Shown: positions 1-6,598 of the stretch, one piece after another
How positions within the stretch are numbered: position 1 is the first letter of the stretch
How the letters are laid out: every line of letters begins with the position of its first letter
Assembly: GCA_021794255.1 (NCBI GenBank)
Contig: JAJYRF010000053.1
Location: 1 to 14,658 of the forward strand
From: a bacterium
Lineage (GTDB): Bacteria; SZUA-79; Acidulodesulfobacterales; Acidulodesulfobacteraceae
Length of the DNA: 14,658 nucleotides
Direction: 5' to 3'
Position numbers and translations under genes: made by a program
Notes under the pieces: generated by a model
Told to the model about the DNA's origin: nothing
Seen by the model: only the letters and a program-made list of their open reading frames with translations
Database searches by the model: none

Positions 1-20
1 AAATAAAATAAAATAAAATA
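1..20. repeat. AAATA pentamer array at the left edge
   Basis: Four perfect AAATA units open the window and run directly into the porG ribosome binding site (AGGAT, about 21-25). The array is cut by the window edge, so its true length is unknown. It lies where copy-number change would alter spacing upstream of porG, but no such effect can be shown here. Confidence 0.85.
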
Positions 21-32
21 AGGATATAAATT

Positions 33-599
33 ATGAAAGAAGTTAGAATACACGGAAGAGGCGGTCAAGGTTCTGTAACTATGGCATCTATTCTTGCTAT
101 AAGTTTTTTTGATGACGGAAAATACTGCCAGGCTTTTCCGTCTTTCGGCTCTGAAAGAACTGGTGCCCCAGTTCAAGCTTTTGCAAGAGTATCGGATACG
201 CCTATAAGAACAAGGCATCAGATTTATAATCCTGATTATATTATAGTACAAGATGTTACTTTGATAAATTCCGTGTCTGTCGCTAAGGGACTTAAAGACA
301 GCGGAAAGTTAATAATAAATACCGAAGTTGATTTAAAAGAAATTATTAAAAATTTTGACAATATTAGTGAGTCTAATATTGTATTATTTCCTGCTTTAAA
401 AATAGCAATGAAAATAATAGGTAAGCCGATAGTTAATACTACTCTCTTAGGCGCTTTTTCTGCTATTACCGGAGAAGTTGCCATTGGTTCAGTCAAAAAA
501 GAAATAGAAGCAAGGTTTGATTCAAAGTTAGGAAAAATTAACGCTGATGCTGCGCAGGCTGCTTACGATTATATTAAAGGAGGAAAAATTGGATTTTAA
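33..599 (+). CDS. porG: Pyruvate (2-oxoacid):ferredoxin oxidoreductase, gamma subunit
   Basis: This is the gamma subunit of the multi-subunit 2-oxoacid:ferredoxin oxidoreductase, which oxidises pyruvate with CoA to acetyl-CoA, CO2 and reduced ferredoxin, or runs in reverse in autotrophs. The 188-residue length fits the family. Visible family signatures are the glycine-rich GRGGQG near residues 8-13 and GSERTGAPV at 39-47. The ATG at 33 follows AGGAT by seven bases. The gene is first in the order gamma-delta-alpha-beta, the arrangement of archaeal-type four-subunit PORs, and its 3' end overlaps porD by 11 bases. Substrate is called pyruvate from the alpha and beta subunits next door; gamma alone would not separate POR from related 2-oxoacid oxidoreductases. 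Cytoplasmic. Confidence 0.93.
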   Translation: MKEVRIHGRGGQGSVTMASILAISFFDDGKYCQAFPSFGSERTGAPVQAFARVSDTPIRTRHQIYNPDYIIVQDVTLINSVSVAKGLKDSGKLIINTEVDLKEIIKNFDNISESNIVLFPALKIAMKIIGKPIVNTTLLGAFSAITGEVAIGSVKKEIEARFDSKLGKINADAAQAAYDYIKGGKIGF

Positions 600-852
600 A
601 TTAGGTATTATAGCCCGACCGGGAGCTGCTCTTGCAAATAAAACAGGGTCGTTTAGAAGCGAAATTCCCGTATTTAAATTAGATAAATGTACAGGCTGTG
701 ATCTTTGTATATATTATTGTCCCGAAGGTGTAGTTTTTGGAGATAAGAAGACAAAAATATATAGTTTTGACGATGATTATTGCAAAGGATGCGGTATTTG
801 CGCGGAAGAATGTCCAGTTAAAGATATTGATATGATTCTTGTAGAAAAATAG
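589..852 (+). CDS. porD: Pyruvate:ferredoxin oxidoreductase, delta subunit (2x[4Fe-4S] ferredoxin)
   Basis: This is the small electron-transfer subunit that passes electrons from the catalytic core to ferredoxin. With a TTG start at 589 it has 87 residues. Two classical cluster motifs are visible, CxxCxxCxxxCP at Cys34/37/40/44 and at Cys65/68/71/75. The TTG is chosen because AAAGGAGG (576-583) lies five bases upstream. An in-frame ATG at 547 would add 14 residues with no ferredoxin-family resemblance, would run through the ribosome binding site, and has no Shine-Dalgarno of its own. The start lies inside porG, so translation is probably coupled. The stop at 850-852 falls in an imperfect AT hairpin before porA. 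Confidence 0.92.
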   Translation: MDFKLGIIARPGAALANKTGSFRSEIPVFKLDKCTGCDLCIYYCPEGVVFGDKKTKIYSFDDDYCKGCGICAEECPVKDIDMILVEK

Positions 853-884
853 TTATATTATATAATTTATATAATAATAGCTAT
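849..884 (+). other. Imperfect AT hairpin at the porD 3' end
   Basis: The segment from ATAG (849-852, containing the porD stop) pairs with CTAT at 881-884 through a long, nearly continuous A/T stem with one wobble and one bulge. There is no T tract, so it is more likely an mRNA processing or stability element, or chance in AT-rich DNA, than a terminator. Confidence 0.3.
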
Positions 885-949
885 AAAACAGCCTAAGATT
901 TACAAGAGCTATTTAATTAAAATTAAAATTAAAAAATGGTGAAATAATT

Positions 950-2134
950 ATGAAAAAAGTCATGGAAGGTTCAATGGCAATTTCAGACAGTATCAGAATG
1001 GCTGAACCTAAAGTAATTTCTGCCTACCCGATTACTCCCCAAACTCATATAGTGGAACACCTTTCTCAAATGGTTGCAGACGGTGATTTAAAGGCTGAAT
1101 ATATTATGGTTGAGAGCGAACATTCGGCTGCTTCGGTTGTTTTAGGCGCTAGCGCTTGCGGCGTAAGAACTTATACTGCCTCGGCAGCGCAAGGTTTGTT
1201 ATATATGGAAGAAGTTATTTATAACATTGCAGGTATGCGTTTACCTGTTGTTTTAACGGTTGCCAACAGAGCCGTTTCAGCTCCTATAAACATATGGAAC
1301 GACATGCAGGATTCAATGGCATTAAGAGATTCAGGAGCGATTCAGTTAATTGCCGAAAATAACCAGGATGCTTATGATATGCATATTCAGGCATATAAAA
1401 TTGCAGAAAATCCTGACGTTATGCTTCCTGTTATAGTTTGCGTTGACGGTTTTATATTGACCCATACTTTTGAAGTTGTTGACACTATAGACCATATTGA
1501 AAAAGTTAGAGAATATTTACCTCCGTTAAATATGCAATATAAACTTGATGTAAATGACCCTTATTCTTTCGGTACAATAGGGGAACCTTCGGTATATCTT
1601 GAAGCAAGATTTAATCTTTCAAACGCAATAAATAATTCTAAAAGTATAATAATTGAAGCCGCAAACGAATATAAAGAAATGTTTGGAAAATATGAAGGCG
1701 CGCTTATTGACCCTTATAAAATGGATGATGCCGATACGGTTATTGTTGCAATGGGTTCTGTTCTCGGCACAATTAAAGATGTCGTAGATGAATTAAGAGA
1801 ATCAGGTAAAAAAATAGGCGTTCTCAAAATTAGATCATTTAGACCATTTCCTGCAGACGAAATTGTTAATGCATTAAAAAATATTAAAAATGTTATTGTT
1901 GTAGAAAAAGCGGTATCTCTTGGAAAAGGCGGCATCTTGTCCTGTGAAATAAGAGATGCTTTGTATCAGCGCAAAGTTAATTCAGTCAATGTGAACGGCT
2001 ATATATTAGGACTCGGCGGAAGAGACATAACCCCAAAAAACATATATGATCTTATTATGAAAGCTGAAAAAGAGGAAAATATAGACGGAGAATTTTTTAG
2101 CTTAAATAATGAATTGTTAAATAATGTATTTTAA
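950..2134 (+). CDS. porA: Pyruvate:ferredoxin oxidoreductase, alpha subunit
   Basis: This is the alpha subunit, which carries the pyrimidine-binding side of the thiamine diphosphate site in four-subunit PORs. At 394 residues it is a normal family length. Visible signatures are PITPQT at residues 27-32, ESEHSA at 55-60 and the block NRAVSAPINIWNDMQDS at 106-122, which resembles POR alpha rather than 2-oxoglutarate or indolepyruvate enzymes. The C-terminal part (about 260-365) is the transketolase-C-like domain with the conserved RSFRPFP segment. The ATG at 950 is preceded by a weak GGTGA (938-942). It stands 97 bases after porD and 215 bases before porB, an unusually wide gap inside a complex operon. 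Confidence 0.94.
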   Translation: MKKVMEGSMAISDSIRMAEPKVISAYPITPQTHIVEHLSQMVADGDLKAEYIMVESEHSAASVVLGASACGVRTYTASAAQGLLYMEEVIYNIAGMRLPVVLTVANRAVSAPINIWNDMQDSMALRDSGAIQLIAENNQDAYDMHIQAYKIAENPDVMLPVIVCVDGFILTHTFEVVDTIDHIEKVREYLPPLNMQYKLDVNDPYSFGTIGEPSVYLEARFNLSNAINNSKSIIIEAANEYKEMFGKYEGALIDPYKMDDADTVIVAMGSVLGTIKDVVDELRESGKKIGVLKIRSFRPFPADEIVNALKNIKNVIVVEKAVSLGKGGILSCEIRDALYQRKVNSVNVNGYILGLGGRDITPKNIYDLIMKAEKEENIDGEFFSLNNELLNNVF

Positions 2135-2260
2135 AAATAAAATATAAATTTTTTAAAAATTTAAAATATAATTATTAATTTTATTCTATTAATTAAATTA
2201 AAATAAAAAGTTTAATAATTTAATAAATAGAACGATGATTATGGTTATGATAATAATAAT

Positions 2261-2294
2261 GTATTCCAATTTTTTGAATACAATTTGAATACAA
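2261..2294 (+). promoter_or_regulatory. Operator-like GTATTC/GAATAC half-site cluster
   Basis: Two identical TTGAATACAA copies (2274-2283 and 2285-2294) are spaced exactly 11 bp apart, about one helical turn. An inverted relative, GTATTCCAA, lies at 2261-2269. The direct repeats overlap the predicted -35 box and spacer of the porB promoter. This geometry fits a repressor or activator site; no specific regulator is identified. Confidence 0.45.
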
Positions 2295-2302
2295 AATATA
2301 AT
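2274..2302 (+). promoter_or_regulatory. Predicted sigma70-type promoter for porB-folD
   Basis: TTGAAT (2274-2279, 4/6 of the consensus -35) is separated by exactly 17 bp from a perfect TATAAT (2297-2302). The predicted start site is about 40 bases before the porB ATG. A perfect -10 is less surprising in AT-rich DNA, but the ideal spacing and the overlapping half-sites support it. Confidence 0.55.
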
Positions 2303-2349
2303 TTGTAGCAAATTAAAATTATTAATATTAACAATGAGGTATATAAATT

Positions 2350-3258
2350 ATGTTAACAAATATGCTAACAAAAGAAGACACTCATAAACAGATGTTTACT
2401 ATGGGTCATTCCGGATGTTCAGGGTGCGCTCAAACTATGGCGGTAAGACTGATTATGGAGGTTCTTGGAAAAAATACTATTGCAACATCCGCTACCGGCT
2501 GTTTGGAAGTAATTTCTGCAAAATTTCCCGAATCGTCCTGGAATATTCCATGGATTCATTCTTTGTTTGAAAATTCTGCCGCCGTTGCTTCAGGAATTGA
2601 AGCTGCATTGCAGATTACAGGAAAAAAAGAAGGTATAACCGTATTGTCGCAAGCAGGCGACGGGGGAACCGCAGATATCGGTCTTCAAGCTTTGAGCGGA
2701 ATGTTTGAAAGGAACCATGATGTGCTTTATGTTTGTTATGATAATGGGGCATATATGAATACAGGATACCAAAGAAGCGGTTTAACTCCTTATGATGCTT
2801 TTACTTCCACAAGTCCTTCAGGTAAAATATCTCATGGTAATAGTAAACCTAAAAAATATATGCCTGAAATAGCAATGGCTCATAGAATACCTTATACTGC
2901 GGTTGCTTCGACAGGATACCCGATAGATTTACAAAAGAAAGTAAAAAAGACCATGTCTATAAAAGGTTCTAAATATCTGCAAATAGATGTTCCATGTGTT
3001 CCGGGCTGGAAATATGAACCGAGATATTCGGTAAAAATAGCGCAGCTTGGAGTCCAAAGCGGGCTTTATCCGTTATTCGAAGCTGAATATGATAAAGTTA
3101 TTTCTGTAAAGAAAATTAGCAAGAAAGTTCCTGTTGAAGAATATCTTAAGCTGCAGGGAAGATTTAAACATTTATTTAAAGATGAAGCAGGCAAAGCTGA
3201 AATTGAAAAAATTCAAAAAATTGCCGATGAAAATATTGAACGGTATGGTTTGCTTTGA
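2350..3258 (+). CDS. porB: Pyruvate:ferredoxin oxidoreductase, beta subunit (TPP-binding)
   Basis: This is the catalytic subunit that binds thiamine diphosphate and the proximal [4Fe-4S] cluster. At 302 residues it is normal for an archaeal-type PorB. Cluster ligands are visible at Cys23 and Cys26 (GHSGCSGC), Cys51 (ATGCLEV) and Cys216 (VPCVPGW). The TPP motif starts with GDGG at 103-106 and ends with the DNGAYMNTGYQ segment at 131-141. The ATG at 2350 follows TGAGGT (2335-2340) at good spacing; a second in-frame ATG at 2362 is possible but less well spaced. The stop overlaps the folD start as TGATG, implying coupled translation of a POR subunit and a folate enzyme. Confidence 0.95.
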   Translation: MLTNMLTKEDTHKQMFTMGHSGCSGCAQTMAVRLIMEVLGKNTIATSATGCLEVISAKFPESSWNIPWIHSLFENSAAVASGIEAALQITGKKEGITVLSQAGDGGTADIGLQALSGMFERNHDVLYVCYDNGAYMNTGYQRSGLTPYDAFTSTSPSGKISHGNSKPKKYMPEIAMAHRIPYTAVASTGYPIDLQKKVKKTMSIKGSKYLQIDVPCVPGWKYEPRYSVKIAQLGVQSGLYPLFEAEYDKVISVKKISKKVPVEEYLKLQGRFKHLFKDEAGKAEIEKIQKIADENIERYGLL

Positions 3259-4115
3259 TGACTGATACTAAAATTATTGACGGTAAAAAAATTGCCGCCG
3301 ATATTGAGTTATCTTTAAAAGAAAAGATTGAGTATTTAAAAAATAACGGGATTATCCCATGTATATACGTTATACTTATAGGGGATAATCCCGCTTCTGT
3401 TGTATATGTCAGAAATAAAGAAAATGCGGCAAAAAGATGCGGAATATTGTCAAAGAAAATTATCCTTCCCATCGATGTTTCCGAAGATGAATTATTAAAC
3501 AAAATTAATGAATTAAACGACAATCCTTTAGTTCACGGAATACTGGTCCAGCTACCCATCCCTCCACATATAGACGAAAATAAAATAATGGAAACAATCT
3601 GCGTAAATAAAGATGTTGACGGATTTCATCCTTTTAACGAAGGAAAAATTTTCACAGGAAATTCAAGTTTTTATCCTTGTACTCCTTTCGGCATTATAAA
3701 AATACTGGATTATTCTAATATTGAATTAACCGGTAAAAATGTTATAATAGTAGGTCAGAGTATTATAGTAGGCAAGCCTTTGTCTATTATGCTTATGAAT
3801 AGATATGCGACTGTCAGTGTTCTTAATATTTATACGAGTAATATAAAGTGCTGGACCAAAATGGCTGATATTTTGATTTCTGCTACAGGGAAAGCTCATT
3901 TGATAGACGATAGCTTTGTGAAAGACGGCGCCGTCGTAATTGATGTCGGAATAACTAAGCTGAACGGAAAAATTTGCGGGGATGTTAATTTTGACAGCGT
4001 TATTGAAAAAGTATCAAAAATAACGCCTGTTCCCGGTGGCGTAGGTCCGGTAACCGTGTCGGTATTAATGGAAAATACCGTTAATGCCGCTTTTAAATTT
4101 TTATTATTTTTATAA
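3258..4115 (+). CDS. folD: FolD: methylenetetrahydrofolate dehydrogenase / methenyltetrahydrofolate cyclohydrolase
   Basis: This bifunctional folate enzyme interconverts 5,10-methylene-, 5,10-methenyl- and 10-formyl-tetrahydrofolate in the cytoplasm. Catalytic residues align with the family: Tyr50 and Lys54 (YVRNK), Gln99 (VQLPIP) and Asp121 (KDVDGFHP), with PGGVGP at 259-264. The ATG at 3258 overlaps the porB stop (TGATG); a TTG one codon earlier is less likely. Two positions are odd. The usual GRS of the cofactor loop is GQS (166-168), and the usual HSKT/HSRT is NIYT (190-193), removing the Arg and Ser that contact the NADP 2'-phosphate. The expected Arg of PCTPRG is Phe143. The last residues, KFLLFL, are encoded by the first copy of a 20-bp tandem repeat that also supplies the stop. 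The length, 285 residues, is normal. Confidence 0.96.
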   Translation: MTDTKIIDGKKIAADIELSLKEKIEYLKNNGIIPCIYVILIGDNPASVVYVRNKENAAKRCGILSKKIILPIDVSEDELLNKINELNDNPLVHGILVQLPIPPHIDENKIMETICVNKDVDGFHPFNEGKIFTGNSSFYPCTPFGIIKILDYSNIELTGKNVIIVGQSIIVGKPLSIMLMNRYATVSVLNIYTSNIKCWTKMADILISATGKAHLIDDSFVKDGAVVIDVGITKLNGKICGDVNFDSVIEKVSKITPVPGGVGPVTVSVLMENTVNAAFKFLLFL

Positions 4116-4156
4116 AATTTTTATTATTTTTATAAAATTTTTATTATTTTTATAAA
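4095..4156. repeat. 20-bp tandem triplicate starting inside folD
   Basis: The unit AAATTTTTATTATTTTTATA occurs three times perfectly (4095-4114, 4115-4134, 4135-4154) plus two further bases. Copy 1 encodes the last residues of FolD, and the stop codon TAA (4113-4115) spans the copy 1/2 junction, so the duplication carries the gene end with it. Confidence 0.95.
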
Positions 4157-4192
4157 TAGATAAAAAAATTATTTTTCGGATTTAAATTTTTT

Positions 4193-4224
4193 AACGTTAA
4201 TATTGTATTTAATATTAATGTTTT
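4193..4224 (+). terminator. Terminator-like hairpin after folD
   Basis: AACGTTAATATT (4193-4204) pairs with AATATTAATGTT (4211-4222) across a six-base loop, with one wobble pair, and the right arm runs into TTTT. The G+C is low for an intrinsic terminator, but position and polarity fit the end of the porB-folD transcript. Confidence 0.45.
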
Positions 4225-4242
4225 AAAAAGTTTTATAATGCT

Positions 4243-4290
4243 AAACAATAAAACAATAAAACAATTAAGCAATAAACAATATAAACAATA
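4243..4290. repeat. Degenerate AAACAATA octamer array
   Basis: Six consecutive 8-bp units occur: three exact AAACAATA (4243-4250, 4251-4258, 4283-4290) and three variants between them. The array lies upstream of metV and is immediately followed by a palindrome. Confidence 0.75.
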
Positions 4291-4291
4291 A

Positions 4292-4311
4292 ATTAATTAT
4301 ATATAATTAAT
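4292..4311. repeat. 20-bp perfect AT palindrome upstream of metV
   Basis: ATTAATTATATATAATTAAT is perfectly self-complementary and ends 17 bases before the metV ATG, where a ribosome binding site would normally be. It could be an operator or a cruciform-prone sequence; all-A/T palindromes also arise by chance here. Confidence 0.55.
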
Positions 4312-4328
4312 AAATATATTAACAATAT

Positions 4329-4991
4329 ATGATAGTAACAAAACAAAAAATATTAGACGATATTATAAAAAAAATAAATGGTTCTGTTTTTATATTTGGC
4401 TGCGGTATATGTTCCGACACATCAAGGACAGGCGGTCCTAAAGAAGTAGAGGCAATGCGGAAAACTCTTGAGTCTAATAATATAAAAGTGAACGGAACAT
4501 ACGTTATTGACGCAATGTGCCATTTGCAAAAAGTAAAAAAAGCTATAAGAGATAATAAAGAAGGCATTGAATTATCTGAATCCGTCCTTGTTCTTTCATG
4601 CGGCAGCGGTGTTCAGTCTGCCGTTGTTTCTATTAATTTAATAGATAAATATAAAAAAATTGTTTCAGGCGTTGATACTATGTTTCTTGGAAATATTGAA
4701 TCATTGTCGTCACTGAAAGAAATGTGTTCTTTATGCGGACAATGCGTTTTGAATGAAACAGCAGGTATTTGTCCTGTTACATTATGCCCAAAAGGACTTT
4801 TAAACGGTCCTTGCGGAGGGATGAAAAATTATAAATGCGAAATTGATGAAAATTTAGATTGCATATGGGTTAAGATTTACGAAAAGTCATCTGTTCAAAA
4901 TTCTTTAGAAGACATTAAGAAAATAGCTTCTCCAAAAGATTATTCCGTCAAACAGCCCGCCGGCTTTATAAAATTTAAAGGTTCGCATTAA
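4329..4991 (+). CDS. metV: MetV: methylenetetrahydrofolate reductase C-terminal-type, Fe-S/zinc partner protein
   Basis: This is a stand-alone protein of the methylene-THF reductase C-terminal family, the MetV partner of MetF in acetogens and other Wood-Ljungdahl organisms. It is 220 residues long with twelve cysteines: FGCGIC (Cys25/28), Cys64, Cys91, and the family-diagnostic block CSLCGQC (133-139), GICPVTLCPKG (147-155) and NGPCGG (159-164), then Cys170 and Cys178. The start MIVTKQK resembles family members, so ATG 4329 is kept although no Shine-Dalgarno is visible. It follows folD, giving two adjacent C1-folate genes. The expected metF is not adjacent; hisC follows instead. Family assignment is firm; the reductase role depends on a MetF elsewhere. 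Confidence 0.9.
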   Translation: MIVTKQKILDDIIKKINGSVFIFGCGICSDTSRTGGPKEVEAMRKTLESNNIKVNGTYVIDAMCHLQKVKKAIRDNKEGIELSESVLVLSCGSGVQSAVVSINLIDKYKKIVSGVDTMFLGNIESLSSLKEMCSLCGQCVLNETAGICPVTLCPKGLLNGPCGGMKNYKCEIDENLDCIWVKIYEKSSVQNSLEDIKKIASPKDYSVKQPAGFIKFKGSH

Positions 4992-4996
4992 TTTAA

Positions 4997-5026
4997 TTGA
5001 TTTATATTTGTTAAACAGCGTATAAT
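4997..5026 (+). promoter_or_regulatory. Predicted sigma70-type promoter for hisC
   Basis: TTGATT (4997-5002) lies 18 bp upstream of a perfect TATAAT (5021-5026). It stands just after metV and about 110 bases before hisC, so the aromatic block probably has its own transcription start. Confidence 0.45.
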
Positions 5027-5135
5027 TTAGGTTAATATCAAATAATTAAACAATATCATTATCATTAAAACATTATTATAGAATAAGATATTCCAACAAT
5101 AAATAATAGTAGATATTTAGGAGAAATGACATAAA

Positions 5136-6239
5136 ATGCCGTTTGAAATTAAATCGCCTGATTATATATACAAAATTGAGCCTTATATCCCCGGAAAACC
5201 GATAGAAGAAGTTGAACGAGAAAAAGGTCTTAAAAATATTGTCAAATTGGCATCTAATGAAAATCCGCTCGGGCCGTCTCCTCTTGCCGTTAAAGCTATC
5301 AGAAATCATTTAAAAAATTTAAATAGATATCCTGACGGGTCGGGTTTTTATTTAAAAAAAGACTTAAGCGAATATTTTAAGCATTATAAATTAAAAACCG
5401 AAAATTTTATATTGGGGAACGGTTCAAACGAACTTATAGATATTGCCGTCAGAACTTTTTGTAATAAAGACGAAAACATTATTGCCCCTTTTCCTTCTTT
5501 TGTTGCATATTATCTTGCAGCGGAGCAGCTTGGTTTAAAATTAAAAATTTCAAATTTATTAAAAGATTATAAGCTTGATTTAAATTCAATGCTAAAATTT
5601 ATTGATAATAAAACTAAAATAATTTTTGTTTCAAATCCTAATAATCCGACGGGTACATATTACAAAGCAAAAGAAATATTGGAATTTATAAAAAATATTA
5701 AAAAAGATATATTAATTATAATTGACGAAGCTTATATAGAATACATCAATGAATCAATTTTAGATTTAATATCTTTTGAAAAATACAGTAACGTTCTTAT
5801 ATTAAGAACATTTTCAAAAGCTTATGGTCTCGCGGGCTTAAGGATTGGTTACGGTATTGCCTGCAAAGAGCTGCTGTCGCTTATGGATAGAGTAAGAGAG
5901 CCGTTTAATGTAAACTCTTTGTCATTAGTTGCAGGGCAGGCGGCTCTTAAAGATAAAGAATTTATTAAAAAAGTTATTGATTCTAATGAAGCTGAAAAAC
6001 AATATCTTTGCAATGCTTTTAAATTATTAAATATAAATTATGTTGAAACCGGCGCTAATTTTATTCTTGTTGATTTAAAAGAAAGGAAAGCTGCCGATAT
6101 AAATGAAAAATTATTAAATAAAGGCGTAATTGTAAGACCTATGAACAGATTCGGCTATGAAAATATGCTCAGAATAACTATAGGCAAACATAATGAAAAT
6201 TTAAAGTTGATTAGAGCGTTGAAGTCTATTATAATATAA
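5136..6239 (+). CDS. hisC: HisC-family aminotransferase (histidinol-phosphate / aromatic)
   Basis: This is a PLP-dependent fold type I aminotransferase of the histidinol-phosphate family, 367 residues. Visible features are ASNENPLGPSP near residues 39-49, the SNPNNPTGT substrate/PLP segment, IIDEAYIEY with the PLP-pyridine Asp, the Schiff-base Lys228 in TFSKAYGLAGLRIGYG, and the late Arg of MLRITIG. The ATG at 5136 follows AGGAG (5119-5123) at rather long spacing. No other histidine gene is present. It stands at the head of aroF-tyrA-aroA, so it may transaminate 4-hydroxyphenylpyruvate, phenylpyruvate or prephenate instead of, or as well as, imidazole-acetol phosphate. The family call is strong; the substrate is inferred from context. 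Confidence 0.92.
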   Translation: MPFEIKSPDYIYKIEPYIPGKPIEEVEREKGLKNIVKLASNENPLGPSPLAVKAIRNHLKNLNRYPDGSGFYLKKDLSEYFKHYKLKTENFILGNGSNELIDIAVRTFCNKDENIIAPFPSFVAYYLAAEQLGLKLKISNLLKDYKLDLNSMLKFIDNKTKIIFVSNPNNPTGTYYKAKEILEFIKNIKKDILIIIDEAYIEYINESILDLISFEKYSNVLILRTFSKAYGLAGLRIGYGIACKELLSLMDRVREPFNVNSLSLVAGQAALKDKEFIKKVIDSNEAEKQYLCNAFKLLNINYVETGANFILVDLKERKAADINEKLLNKGVIVRPMNRFGYENMLRITIGKHNENLKLIRALKSIII

Positions 6240-6326
6240 AAATATGGTTAAAATTAATTAAGGAAGTAAAGACTAAATAATGCGGTGTTAATTACAATTT
6301 TATTAAACAACAACAACAATAATAAT

Positions 6327-6432
6327 AAATAAATAAATAATAAATTATTTAGCTATAAACAAAATAATTAAACTATAATAAATAAATAAATAATAAATTA
6401 TTTAGCTATAAACAAAATAATTAAACTATAAT
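6327..6432. repeat. 53-bp tandem duplication, two perfect copies
   Basis: Two identical 53-bp copies occupy 6327-6379 and 6380-6432. Each begins with AAATAAATAAATAATAAATT, contains TTTAGCTATAAAC, and ends ACTATAAT. The bases from 6433 resemble the start of a third, decayed copy. Identity of the copies indicates a recent duplication. Confidence 0.93.
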
Positions 6433-6587
6433 AAATAAATAATAAATAAATAATAAATAAATTTTAAATATTTTTATAAACGTATATAATTGTATGATAA
6501 ATCAGATTGAAAAATTGTTTGTTAGTTATATTATATAGTATTTAAAATTAAAATTTTGATTAAATTATTTAAATAGTCAAGACACTT

Positions 6588-6593
6588 AAGGAG
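6588..6593 (+). promoter_or_regulatory. Strong Shine-Dalgarno of aroF
   Basis: AAGGAG lies five bases before the ATG at 6599 and fixes the aroF start. Confidence 0.85.
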
Positions 6594-6598
6594 AAAAA

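Larger units (their letters stand above)
6240..6598. other. 359-bp gene-free hisC-aroF gap, repeat-rich
   Basis: I find no coding sequence or RNA gene here. It holds a CAA/AAT-rich run (about 6306-6330), two copies of a 53-bp repeat followed by AAAT-type runs to about 6460, and an AT-rich leader for aroF. A weak promoter candidate is TTGAAA (6507-6512), 16 bp, TATTAT (6529-6534). Confidence 0.7.

Noticed and set aside
547..588. Upstream ATG extension of porD at 547
   Set aside because: The extra 14 residues run through the AAAGGAGG site inside porG and have no family resemblance; TTG at 589 is better placed.
3176..3523. Long minus-strand open frame across the porB-folD junction
   Set aside because: It lies opposite two clearly recognisable genes, has no family features and no promoter; it is an antisense shadow.
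5126..5134. ATG ACA TAA mini-ORF before hisC
   Set aside because: It is too close to the AGGAG site for normal initiation and too short to support.
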